From: Nemertoderma westbladi
Taxonomy: Eukaryota > Xenacoelomorpha > Nemertodermatida > Nemertodermatidae
Assembly: GCA_032718475.1 (NCBI GenBank)
Contig: JAUCBJ010005137.1
Location: 87,501-151,500 of the forward strand
Length of the DNA: 64,000 bases
Reading direction: 5' to 3'
Shown here: piece by piece, positions 33,101 through 40,918 of the stretch
How the letters are laid out: each line of letters starts with the position of its first letter
How positions within the stretch are numbered: the stretch's first letter is position 1
Translations under genes and position numbers: made by a program
Notes under the pieces: model-generated
Database searches by the model: none
What the model was told of the DNA's origin: nothing
What the model saw: the letters and a program-made list of their open reading frames with translations, nothing else

Positions 33101-36100
33101 AGCAGTGACTGTTTTTATGCCTCCACGCCGAGGACGACCACCTAAGATGAAATCTGAAACTATTAAACGATCTACTGGAGGTTCTGGGGGGAGCAGTGTA
33201 GTGGTTCAGTGAACACCATGGTCAACCTTATCGAAAGCCTTGGCGAAGTCAAGGTAAACTACATCAGCACCATCAGATGTGGAAACTAGATTAAGAAGTT
33301 GAGTATAATGGTCTATGAGCTGTGAAAGACAAGATCAACCTTTTCGAAAGCCATGCTGACAGATGTTCATTACACTATTTGATTAAGATAGTTAACTAAT
33401 ACTTCTCTCACAATCCTTTCTATAATTTTAGAGAGGTGGGATGTAAGAGCGATTGGCCTATAGTTAACAGGATCGAGACGTGAGCCCTTCCTCTTAAAGA
33501 CAGGGGTTATAATATACGCCGATTTGAGCGCTTGAGGAAAATTCCGGTTTCTAAGGAACTCCTGTAGGAGGGGGTATAATAATTATGCTTTGCATGTCTT
33601 AAGTAGTAGAACTGGTAACTCATTTGGACCAGGGGCTTTACAAGCGCTTTGTTCATAAATGGCCTTGGATATATCATCCATGGTGATTTGAAATTCAGTC
33701 AACTTTGCACTTGGATCTGATTCAAAGAAACTTCGATGTTCATAAATAATACAGGAAGTGACAGGATTTGAAAAAAAACGAAAATATATTGACCTTAACG
33801 AATTGAACTTAAACTTTTCAGATTTTTAACTACGACTATTATACCGAACTATATTTTACATTACAGACTGTATTTATTATTACTTCATGATTTTATTCTT
33901 TTTAGCATATTTTATTTCATAAGTTACCTTTTAACTTCAATATCCATGAAATATATTTTTATAACATTACTACTTTATTTACACCATGTCACAGAATATA
34001 GTGTCGTAATTCAGTGACACGCCCCACACGCCCCCCCCCCCCCCTCCCCCTAATTTTTCTACAAATCGTAATGAGATTGCATGGAATTTGAAACAGAGAT
34101 AGTTTCACCTCCCGACCACTGACTGACTGGGTGAGCCAGAATTTTTATTTTTGCTTTCAATCTTTAGCTACAAGCGTTTAAAAAAAGTGTCTCCAGCGAT
34201 ATTACACCAGTTACACCGCAGTTATTATTCTACCTTATAGCTGTTTGTTGGTACCAATGGAAATCTGGTCATGCAAGGATTCCAAATATGTAACACAATT
34301 TGAATTTCGTTGAAAAATAGCTGAGATATGAGCGTTCGAATGTTACATGGTTTTGCACCGGGGCGAGGCTATTTTATTCTATTTAATAAACGCCACTAAT
34401 TGAATGCCACCCCAAATTAGATGATTTAACACCAATATAAATTATTTTCCACCAAATATATTTTTTTGTAACACCAATTCACATCCCCCAATATTGAATA
34501 TCCCTCTCACCAAAAACAATTATTCATCCCCCAAAAACAATTATTCGTCCCCCAAAAACAATTATTGATTCCCCAAAAACAATTATTCATCCCCCAAAAA
34601 CAATTATTCTTCCCCAAAAACAATTATTCATCCCCCAAAAAACAATTATTCATCCCCCAAAAACAATTATTCATCCCCCGGAAACAATTATTCTACCCCC
34701 AAAAACAATTATTGATTCCCCAAAAACAATTATTCATCCCCCAAAAATAATTACTTGTCAACCAAAAACAATTATTCATCCCCAAAAATAATTACTTGTC
34801 AACCAAAAAAAATTATTCCAGCACCAAATATTTTATATTAAATCCTGGTATTCTTCACATGGGCGCATGCTTCAGTCTTCAGTTACAGTATTCGTACCGA
34901 TGGGCCTAATGCCTTCAGAACAACGTATATTAGAACGTTATTACAACGTTATTAGGTTTCGAACCGATGTACCATGGCCTACTATATACTATATATACTA
35001 CTAATATACTATACTACTAATATATACTATATCCTACTATATAGTATATAGTAGGCCATGGATGTACCTACAGTATTAGGCCTACTTCAGTTTCAGTATT
35101 CGTACCTATAGGCCTATTGCCTTCAGAACAACGTATTCTGTTATTAGGTTTCGTACCGATGTACCTACAGTATTAGGCCTACTTCAGTTTCAGTATTCGT
35201 ACCTATAGGCCTATTGCCTACATATTACCGGTATTGCCTATGGCCAAGGACTACTATACTACAGTAGTATAGTAGTCCTTGCCTATGGCCTATTACTTAT
35301 TCTGTTATTAGGTTTCAGTATTACGGCAGTACTGAAGTTTTTGTCTAACTTCCAGGAAGTGCTAGGCCTATTGCTGCAGTAGTATAGTATTTATTATGGG
35401 GGATTATGTATTTATTTTGGGCTAAAATGTATATGTTTTGGGGGAAAATGTATTTATTTTGGGCGAAGATGTATTTGTTTTGGGGGGAAATGTATTTATT
35501 TTGGGCTAAAATGTATTTGTTTTGGGGGAAAATGTATTTATTTTGGGCGAAAATGTATTTGTTTTGGGGGAAAATGTTTTTGTTTTGGGAAAATATGTAA
35601 TTATTTTGGGGGTTTTGTCATTTATTTTGGTGCTAATAATTGGTCTTAGGAAGCATTTATTTATTTTGGTATTGAATAATTGGTTTGGTGTTAAATAATT
35701 TTTTTGGTTTTGAAAAATTTATTTTGGTGTTTGAATAATTTTAGTTGGGGTGACTTTATTTTATTTGGTGTTGAATAATTTTTTTGGGGTCACATTATTT
35801 AATTTGGTATAAAATAATTTTTTTGGTGAAATTTTCATAAATTTTGGGATGACTTTAATTGGTAGCCCTATATTAAATAAACCATATTCTGGAATATTTT
35901 TTAAATGTATGAATAGCTACGAAATATAATGATTAAGTAATGCATTGTTGCCCAGCTACGTATTTGGATAAACAAAAAATTCCAGAATATGATGCCTTTA
36001 TTAAATATAATAAAATAGCCTCGCGCAGGTGCATAACCATGCAACATTTGAACGCCCATATCTTAGCTATTTTTCAACGAAATTCAAATTGTGTTACATA

Positions 36101-39100
36101 ATTGGAATCCTTGCATGGCCAGCTTTCCATTGGTACCAACTAACAGCTATAAGGTAAAAGAATAACTGCGGTGTAACTGGTGTAATATCGCTGGAGACAC
36201 TTTTTTTAAACGCTTGTAGCTAAAGATTTGACATTTTGTATATTTATGAATAGCTACATAATAGTATAATTAAAGAGGTATTGCATTGTTGCCCAGCTAC
36301 GTATGGAATAAACAAAATGTTCTAGAATATGGTACATTAATTAAATAGAATAAATGGCCTGCAGGGGAAGCAAATACATGCAACATTCGAATGCCCATAT
36401 CCCAACCAAATTCAAATATTTTTACATATTTGGAATCCGTGCATGGGTAGCTTTCTATTGGTACCATCAAATCACAATAAGGGTGGAGAAAGATTGCACT
36501 GTGACCTGTGAAATATCGCCGGAGACACCTTTTTCAAACACTTGTAGCTTAAGATAGAAAGCAAAAATAAAAATTCTGGCTCACCTACGGAGGAGGAGGG
36601 AGGTGAAACTATCTCTGTTTCAAATTCCCAGGAACCTGAATAACGACACTATATTCCAGGACATGGTGTAGTACTGTAAGAAGCTGATTATTCCCTCAAC
36701 CCGGTAAGGATGGTATTGGTATAAGATAGATTAGTTCAGCCGTGACCTAACGCGCCGAAATACGCACCTAACGCGCCGACAGTTAATATTATCATGATCA
36801 ATTAATTATAAAATGTCAATAAAAGTTTATATACATGTTAGAAAAATAGAATATGTTGTAATGTAAAAAGTTCGTGGCTGGTGGCTGTGGGTGTGTATTC
36901 GAAGGAGGGAGGGGGTTGGGGTATTGAGTTTATGAAGAATATTCTTATTTATAGGCCTATATCATATATCTTATTGCATAATTGAAAGTAAATATAAATA
37001 AAGGCCATACCAAAAGCCAATTAACGCAATTAGCTTAAAATATGGCGATGTGTGAAACTTATAATTTAATGTAAGATTAGTGCAAGCCACGATAATATTT
37101 AACCGGGACAGTAAAGCAAGCTGAGGAAACATTAATCTCCACTATATTTGCATGGCTGCCGTTAGCAGATCAATAAATAATAGCATGCAACGTTTTATAG
37201 GTCTAGTTGCTTTTTAGTTTTTACACAACGAACGAGTAAACCGACTCTTACTGTTTTCTACATTACAACTCTAAACAAGCTACTTTATAGCTTTCGATTC
37301 GATCTACATTTAATGGTATCACAACAGCCACCGTTTCTATAAAATATTACGTTAAAATTCTTATATTATATTAAATTAATAAAATATAAAATAAATTAAA
37401 TTAATAAGTAATTAAACAGGACTAAGGATGATCCAACTCTATAGCAAATGGAGCGGAAAAAATGAATTCGCCACCAGCGGGGATTGAACCCGCGTCTCCC
37501 GATAAACGTTCAGGTATGCTAACCACTACACCACGGAGGCTCCTGCATCTTTCCGATTGATTTGCTATAGGTGGTAAGCTACCTTACGGTTGCTATTGAA
37601 TACAGTCCTCCTTACGGATGGATTTAATCTGTATTATCCGTTTATCGGGAGACGCGGGTTCAATCCCCGCTGGTGGCGAATTCATTTTTTCCGCTCCATT
37701 TGCTATAGAGTTGGATCATCCTTAGTCCTGTTTAATTACTTATTAATTTATACAATCTATGGATGTTAAACACATATACAATAAAATGAATTAAATTAAA
37801 TACGAATTTTCATCCCTTCTTTGAATGAATGTATTATAATGAAAAATCGCCACCCACTGGAATCGATCCCATGTCTACATGTTCACGTCCAGTTGTGGTG
37901 TACATACACAAACTACAACACACGCTATCTCTATAAGTTTGTATCGATTTGGTTATAGTATTGGCGGGATATGGGTTCGATTGCCGAAATTTGCATTATT
38001 TTCGATTTAGCTTGAGTGTTTACGCAAATAGAATCATCGGAAATGTATATTAATTACGTGGAATTTAAAACTTTACAAGGAGTGGCGATACCAACACTTG
38101 ATTTACATTCGGTTTTTACGGAAGATGGATTGAACATGGACTCTAGTTTGGGCCAAGTCTCCCTCATTTGGGACTTCGAATAACCGTGTATGGCTATAAG
38201 GCAGGGCAGGTCGCACAGTGCAAGACCTTGTACATCCGAGTTAATCACCCGAATCTGCGGCATATTAACGGGTATTAAGTTAAACTTCTCTCCGACTATT
38301 CCAACATACGCGTCGTCAATATGAATCTGCTGAGTTTCCTGTGAATATCGAGCCAATAAGAGGACAACGTCCATGGATAGGATGTAGAACCCACCGGAGC
38401 AGTACGGCGGATATAGTTCCCGCGAGAATTCGCTTACCGAAACTTTGTATTTCTCCCAGATTGGCGGTGGATGTCGCATGACCCCGGAATCGATCATTAG
38501 GTGGCCTCCGAAGAATTTACGCGGTTTAGCCAATTTCCGGAGATACTTCTCCAGAAAGTATATGTTTATTAGGACATCCTGGTCCCCCGACGCTATGAAC
38601 ACGGCGTTGTGGCAGTGTGAAACAACCCAGCTCCAAGACATTATTAGTTTAACTGTAAGATTGTGAAAACTGTCAGTAAAGTTACCCTGAATTAAGTCTC
38701 CGAATTTGCGCGATTCGCGTTCTAAAAGAACCTCTGATTCAATATCCCTGTATCCCAATGAAAATATTGTCTTTATTTTTAACAATTCTTCGTACTTACG
38801 GTGTCCCCATGTCTCCCGTATTGAGTTTCGTTTGTCGAAATCCAAGGGTTCTGATTTCACGATAATTACGGCCAATAAGGGACTACCTGTACCGGTACTA
38901 GTGTTTACGGTGCGGCATGCTTTGCGGTTTTCAATGAGGAAGTCGTGGGGGGCGGTGAAAGTTATTCCGATACTATCAGGTGAATTAAATACATCGCTTG
39001 TTATATTCGAAACAGGTTGCCGTCTTATATGTAGAAATATTCCGCGTTGAATGAATAGCGGCAAATCGTCATATTTCAATATCGAGTATACTATAATTAC

Positions 39101-40094
39101 CGCCAGTGTTACCAGCACCGCAATTTTATACCGACCGGATAATGAGTTTAAAACCATTGTTTGTTCTATTAAACGGTACCGGTAGGTCTACTACTACAGG
39201 CAGACAGTCTGACAGACCTATCATCTGATCATGTTCAGATGGTTTGAATTCAATATACTACTAAATTAGACATAATACATAACTCGGTCAGAACAGTTTT
39301 ATCATGACGCAATAGTTTATGGAAACTACAGGTACCGTACACATGACTGAAAGAGAACTAGGTACAGAGGTACCCGTGTAGCGATAGCATTATTCATACT
39401 GACTGATTGGTACCGGTATCATCGCATATCATGAACCAGAGGCACAGCTAGCAGAGTAATGTAAGGTCGGAAATTTTAATTTCTATAAAATTATGAACGT
39501 CAGTTTATTTGTCACCTAAAGGCTTTCAAGCGGGAACAGTTAATAATAATCTGTAACTGCATTATTGTTTATTGTATAATCCTAGGAGTAATCTGGTCGA
39601 AAAAATGTTTCATTTCCTCAACGTTTAGCTAACGTAGAAATCTGATTGGCTGATATCTCCAATGCCGAAGCCAATAAACCTATCCCCCAGTTCGCAATGA
39701 CACCCCACCCCCAATCATTGGATTTACTTGCTACAAGTTTTTACATTTACGAGTTCAATAATTGTAATTACGTTAGCGTCTACAATATGGAGAAGAAATA
39801 ATTGTAATTATATTTCGTAATTTCTCCTTTTCATTCCAGCGGCGTTCTTCCTATATATATCGATTTTCCTTTCAGTGCATGAAGTGCGGCAAACACGGTC
39901 ACCGTACGCGGGAGTGTTTCTCTGACGCGATGCCGTACAACAGTTGGCGCAACGATAACAGGCGGTGGGGCGGGCGAGGGTACTCGAGGTCCAGGAGTCG
40001 CGACAGAAGACGCAGTAGATCCAGGAGTCGAGATCGGAGGAGGTCTGTTATTCACTATATTCACTACACTGGTCTGTTACTCCGTAGTCGATAG
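21046..40094 (+). CDS. SR-family splicing factor: RRM + CCHC zinc knuckle + RS tail (SRSF7-like), 4 exons
   Basis: Four exons joined by consensus GT-AG introns give a 154-residue SR protein, a nuclear pre-mRNA splicing regulator. The RRM occupies residues 1-82: RNP2 LFIGRL at 5-10, RNP1 YGFVDF at 42-47, then DAIRYENGRRLHQQAIVVEW. A CCHC knuckle follows (Cys83, Cys86, His91, Cys96; spacing 2-4-4), then a Gly/Arg/Trp linker and an RS tail at 118-139. RRM plus knuckle plus RS is the SRSF7/9G8 (RSZ) architecture. The RS tail is much shorter than in vertebrate SRSF7, so either the protein is truncated or a further exon follows a possible donor at 40043. Introns are 693, 8778 and 9113 bp; the last two are full of transposons, and intron 3 also hosts an antisense gene. 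AATAAA occurs at 40358. Confidence 0.88.
21155..21847 (+). other. SR gene intron 1
   Basis: This 693-bp intron has a gtaagt donor and an acceptor preceded by a long T tract (tatttttttag). It contains short internal duplications around aaggcactttggcattctg (about 21246 and 21378) and a tract of gacagg/cagtctgg-type words. No gene is seen. Confidence 0.85.
21848..21900 (+). CDS. SR gene exon 2 (RNP1)
   Basis: A 53-bp exon encoding residues 37-54, including RNP1. The donor is gtgagt (21901). Phase is maintained from exon 1 into exon 3. Confidence 0.92.
22700..27710 (+). mobile_element. decayed non-LTR retroelement, probably RLE-type
   Basis: Fragmentary + strand frames (22708-22974, 23220-23770, 23889-24110, 24357-24755, 27239-27705) together show a retroelement pol. 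There is an N-terminal HWRKNCFKLPLGKAW segment, then RT motifs including IDATNAFNLLNR and SSEGTTQGNP. The expected catalytic YxDD region reads as a damaged AYA-stop. Near the end CVCSASFTPDHALSC looks like the CCHC knuckle before a restriction-like endonuclease, and FFDVRVF resembles the PD-(D/E)xK core. Frames are broken by several stops and shifts, and a foldback transposon (24756-27230) splits the copy. The clade is not resolved. It lies in SR intron 2, in sense orientation. Confidence 0.8.
24756..27230. mobile_element. 2.5-kb foldback transposon with 8-bp target duplication
   Basis: The ends TAGGGTGGTCCTTATTT and its reverse complement bound the element, and almost the whole 2475 bp is one imperfect palindrome with arms of about 1.2 kb centred near 25,990. 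The 8-mer gtacggat flanks it (24748-24755 and 27231-27238). Removing the element and one duplicate joins the retroelement reading frame exactly (REVCTD continuing to VALEPKL). The interior arms repeat blocks such as gattccaaatctga and cacaattgcca. There is no transposase. The 8-bp duplication suggests hAT or P; the superfamily is unproven. Confidence 0.93.
27711..29035. other. SR intron 2 sequence without recognised genes
   Basis: AT-rich, with a 17-base G run at 28694-28710 that makes the open frame at 28548-28760 look glycine-rich. No gene or element boundary identified. Confidence 0.6.
29040..29905. repeat. 17-bp minisatellite (atactttacgagaacat), about 50 copies
   Basis: Nearly identical 17-bp units run for 865 bp. 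A few units are 18 bp (acatcatacttt) near both edges, and there are rare substitutions (aaatac near 29300, gatata near 29520). Because 17 is not a multiple of three and the unit has no + strand stop, the array is open as a 316-residue frame; this is a by-product of the repeat. It lies in SR intron 2. Confidence 0.97.
30158..30560. mobile_element. hAT-like MITE, 403 bp
   Basis: TAGTGTTTAAACGGGATC at the left end is mirrored by GATCCCGTTTAAACACTA ending at 30560. Flanking 8-mers are ctccatat (30150-30157) and caccatat (30561-30568), identical at 7 of 8 positions. Internal GGGATC words are repeated near the right end. The end sequence and duplication length fit hAT. It ends 118 bp before SR exon 3. 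Confidence 0.75.
30679..30762 (+). CDS. SR gene exon 3 (RRM C-terminal part)
   Basis: An 84-bp phase-0 exon encoding 28 residues that complete the RRM (DAIRYENGRRLHQQA, then IVVEWARGPG). The acceptor is ttaatttcttatag and the donor gtaagt. Confidence 0.92.
30763..31464. other. SR intron 3, 5' portion
   Basis: AT-rich intronic DNA with no recognised gene. The small frames at 30985-31375 lack domains. Confidence 0.6.
31465..33215 (+). mobile_element. broken Ty3/Gypsy LTR-retrotransposon fragment (RNase H to integrase)
   Basis: The + strand frames run in the Ty3/Gypsy pol order. RNase H comes first (ITADASQTAVGAVLEQ, AYFSKHLRPAEQKYST), then YVAGNDNVIADTLSR. Next is the integrase with its zinc-binding region, then the DDE core with VDLVGP, ITSDSGRQF and NCMVERF. 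A C-terminal ISVNRLKPAH segment closes it. Frames change near 31.69 kb, 32.17 kb and 32.61 kb and there are internal stops, so the copy is dead. Gag, protease, RT and both LTRs are not seen. It sits in SR intron 3, in sense orientation. Confidence 0.92.
33216..33725 (-). mobile_element. LINE reverse-transcriptase fragment
   Basis: The - strand translates, with frame breaks, into the N-terminal RT region of CR1/L2/Jockey-like LINEs: a CKAPGPNELP motif, ITPVFK, then GSRLDPVNYRPIALTSHLSK and IIERIVREVL. It directly abuts the Gypsy fragment in the opposite orientation. No endonuclease or 3' end is present. Confidence 0.82.
34495..34815. repeat. 21-bp minisatellite (attattcatcccccaaaaaca)
   Basis: About 15 units, some 20 or 22 bp, forming the inner left arm of the foldback complex. 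The 61-residue frame at 34565-34750 is this repeat translated. Confidence 0.93.
34860..35235. repeat. about 97-bp tandem repeat with taggcctac/accgatgtacc words
   Basis: The word tttcagtatt followed by cgtacctatagg occurs at 35091 and 35188, 97 bp apart, with an earlier diverged copy near 34880. One copy is interrupted by the palindromic insertion at 34974-35060, and the next copy (about 35157) shows the uninterrupted site. Confidence 0.8.
34974..35060. mobile_element. 87-bp palindromic micro-insertion with target duplication
   Basis: The arms catggcctactatatacta and the reverse complement ending gtaggccatg form a long inverted repeat around an AT/TACTA-rich centre. The 8-mer gatgtacc flanks it (34966-34973 and 35061-35068). 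An empty version of the site exists in the adjacent tandem copy near 35157, so the insertion is directly evidenced. No coding capacity. Confidence 0.8.
35246..35280. mobile_element. 35-bp palindromic micro-insertion with target duplication
   Basis: AAGGACTACTATACTA, a 3-base loop CAG, and the exact reverse complement form a perfect 16-bp stem. The 10-mer gcctatggcc flanks both sides (35236-35245 and 35281-35290). If the end is read as CAAGGAC, the duplication is the 8-mer cctatggc. It is extremely short for a transposon derivative. Confidence 0.7.
35400..35605. repeat. 21-bp minisatellite (tgtatttattttgggctaaaa)
   Basis: About nine to ten units alternating ttattttgggc and ttgttttgggg forms. 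This is the inner right arm of the foldback complex and loosely complementary to the 34.5-kb minisatellite. The MYLFWAK-repeat open frame here is an artefact. Confidence 0.9.
36667..37396. other. SR intron 3 sequence without recognised genes
   Basis: AT-rich with a short G-rich patch near 36903-36920. No gene or repeat with clear boundaries. Confidence 0.6.
37397..37750. repeat. 112-bp perfect inverted duplication of a tRNA-like gene's 3' half and flank
   Basis: The arm 37397-37508 and the arm 37639-37750 are exact reverse complements across 112 bp, separated by 130 bp. The arms contain the 3' half of a tRNA-like sequence plus its downstream flank; the 5' half exists only once, in the spacer. 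Perfect identity means a recent origin or ongoing gene conversion. Duplication of flank DNA argues against simple retroposition. Confidence 0.95.
37470..37540 (-). tRNA. tRNA-like gene or pseudogene (GTT at the anticodon position)
   Basis: Read on the - strand, 71 nt fold as a cloverleaf. The acceptor is GCCTCCG/TGGTGGC with one T-T mismatch, the D-arm is GTGT/GCAT, the anticodon stem CCTGA/TCGGG, and the T-arm a perfect GCGGG/CCCGC around TTCAATC. A-box (TGGTGTAGTGG) and B-box (GGTTCAATCC) are both good, so Pol III transcription is possible. The anticodon loop ACGTTTA lacks the normally invariant U33, and the variable loop has four bases. GTT would be Asn, but the body looks more like Asp/Glu tRNAs, so I regard it as a tRNA-derived pseudogene or SINE head. 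Confidence 0.5.
37845..37995. pseudogene. older tRNA-like remnants in inverted arrangement
   Basis: On the - strand, gggatcgattccagtgggtggcga (complement of about 37848-37871) resembles the T-arm and acceptor of the preceding tRNA-like gene with many changes. On the + strand, gggatatgggttcgattgcc (about 37967-37986) is a second, opposite remnant. This looks like a decayed version of the same inverted arrangement. Confidence 0.4.
38054..39157 (-). CDS. beta-1,3-galactosyltransferase family protein (GT31), nested in an SR intron
   Basis: A 367-residue type II Golgi membrane glycosyltransferase of family GT31 that transfers a hexose from a UDP-sugar to glycan acceptors. A short cytoplasmic tail precedes a transmembrane helix at about 11-26. 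N-glycosylation sequons lie at Asn51, Asn159 and Asn166. Conserved blocks are RNSIRETWG (110-118), the metal-binding GDQDVLIN (D192-Q-D194, where most relatives have DDD), YPPYCSGGFYILS (249-261) and DDAYVG (281-286, usually EDVYVG). The ATG at 39155-39157 gives a normal N-terminus and full family length. The gene is a single exon, as is usual for many B3GALT genes, and lies antisense within SR intron 3. The acceptor specificity cannot be told from sequence. Confidence 0.95.
   Translation of the reverse strand: MVLNSLSGRYKIAVLVTLAVIIVYSILKYDDLPLFIQRGIFLHIRRQPVSNITSDVFNSPDSIGITFTAPHDFLIENRKACRTVNTSTGTGSPLLAVIIVKSEPLDFDKRNSIRETWGHRKYEELLKIKTIFSLGYRDIESEVLLERESRKFGDLIQGNFTDSFHNLTVKLIMSWSWVVSHCHNAVFIASGDQDVLINIYFLEKYLRKLAKPRKFFGGHLMIDSGVMRHPPPIWEKYKVSVSEFSRELYPPYCSGGFYILSMDVVLLLARYSQETQQIHIDDAYVGIVGEKFNLIPVNMPQIRVINSDVQGLALCDLPCLIAIHGYSKSQMRETWPKLESMFNPSSVKTECKSSVGIATPCKVLNST
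39158..39875. other. SR intron 3, 3' portion and B3GALT-like upstream region
   Basis: Upstream DNA of the antisense galactosyltransferase with several accggta/ggtaccggta words. It ends in the polypyrimidine tract and acceptor (cgattttcctttcag) of SR exon 4. Nothing else is recognised. Confidence 0.6.
39876..40094 (+). CDS. SR gene exon 4 (zinc knuckle and RS tail)
   Basis: A phase-0 exon that begins with the first Cys codon of the CCHC knuckle and runs through two RSRSRSRDRRR-type blocks to a stop at 40092-40094. A possible donor at 40043 (AG then gtctgt) is weak; if used, the RS domain would continue in an exon beyond the satellite. AATAAA at 40358 supports termination here. Confidence 0.85.
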   Translation, partial: CMKCGKHGHRTRECFSDAMPYNSWRNDNRRWGGRGYSRSRSRDRRRSRSRSRDRRRSVIHYIHYTGLLLRSR

Positions 40095-40918
40095 TTTTAT
40101 CTTACAAAGCTTCATACCTACAAACAATTTGGGGATTTTTATTGACATGCAAGCAAGCAGACGTACATTACCTTCTCCATTATACAGTTAGTTAGAAATT
40201 AATGTATTTATTACGTCCGTAAATTATCACTGATGAGTGCCGCGAACTGAACCTGATTTCGGCATTTTTTCTGAACTGGAACTATAGAACTGGATTACTT
40301 GGAACTAGAACTGAATTCCCCAATGTTTAAAACTGAAAGTATAATTTATAAATTGTAAATAAATAAAAAAAATACACAAATATATAATGTGACTCCACGC
40401 CCGATTTTGGTGACAAGGGTTGGCGTATTCAATAGTAATAATATTTATACCGTTGAGTTACTCGGGTTAATTCCACTTGATTACCATTAAATTCCCAATC
40501 ACAAAAAAACTTTAATCGCAGAACTAAATATATTCATATATTCCATCATATATTAATTGTCATCAACTTTAGATCCAAAGAAATCGCGGTATAGAACATG
40601 ATTTGTAAATGCTTTTTGACAACTTTGGAATGGTTTATTATTTTGAAAGTTATTTAGTCTATTTAGAAAATATAAGACATGGTTCGAGAAAAGAATGGTT
40701 TAAAATACATGCACGAGGTTTTTTTTTCCAAGGATACGAAAGAGGAATAAATTTGTCGAAAAGTTAAGAATGTGTAATGTCGGGTTAAACAGACTACACT
40801 ACGACTACATAACACGTCTTAAATTATTACATTGCTGAAGAATAACTTTTAAATTAGATTATAGAAAAGGTATCAAAAAGGTCCTGTGGTGGGTACTGTT
40901 ACACACAATAACACACAT
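40095..40918 (+). other. probable SR 3' UTR and AT-rich flank
   Basis: Overlapping AATAAA signals at 40358-40367 could end the SR transcript. The remainder is AT-rich and holds no gene; it leads directly into the satellite. Confidence 0.5.
40358..40367 (+). promoter_or_regulatory. candidate polyadenylation signals
   Basis: Two overlapping AATAAA hexamers lie 264 bp downstream of the SR exon 4 stop codon. In AT-rich DNA such hexamers are frequent, so support is moderate. Confidence 0.45.

Larger units (their letters stand above)
33985..36666. mobile_element. large foldback repeat complex
   Basis: The outer left sequence accatgtcacagaatatag (about 33985) is mirrored by ctatattccaggacatgg (about 36648). 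Longer blocks are also mirrored: gtgagccagaatttttattt, cgtttaaaaaaagtgtctcc and the tattttattctatttaata region at 34.1-34.4 kb have inverted partners at 35.99-36.24 kb. An extra same-family copy lies at 36.23-36.66 kb. The centre holds two 21-bp minisatellites, a 97-bp tandem and two micro-palindromic insertions. The family is the same as at 7.16-7.62 kb. No target duplication was identified. Confidence 0.75.

Noticed and set aside
31465-33215. An active LTR retrotransposon
   Set aside because: There are frame changes, internal stops and no LTRs, protease or RT; it is a dead fragment.
34565-35600. Repeat proteins IPQKQLF and MYLFWAK
   Set aside because: They are translations of two 21-bp minisatellites; 21 is a multiple of three, so the frame simply stays open.
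38445-39050. + strand open frames opposite the galactosyltransferase
   Set aside because: They are complements of a well-supported GT31 gene.
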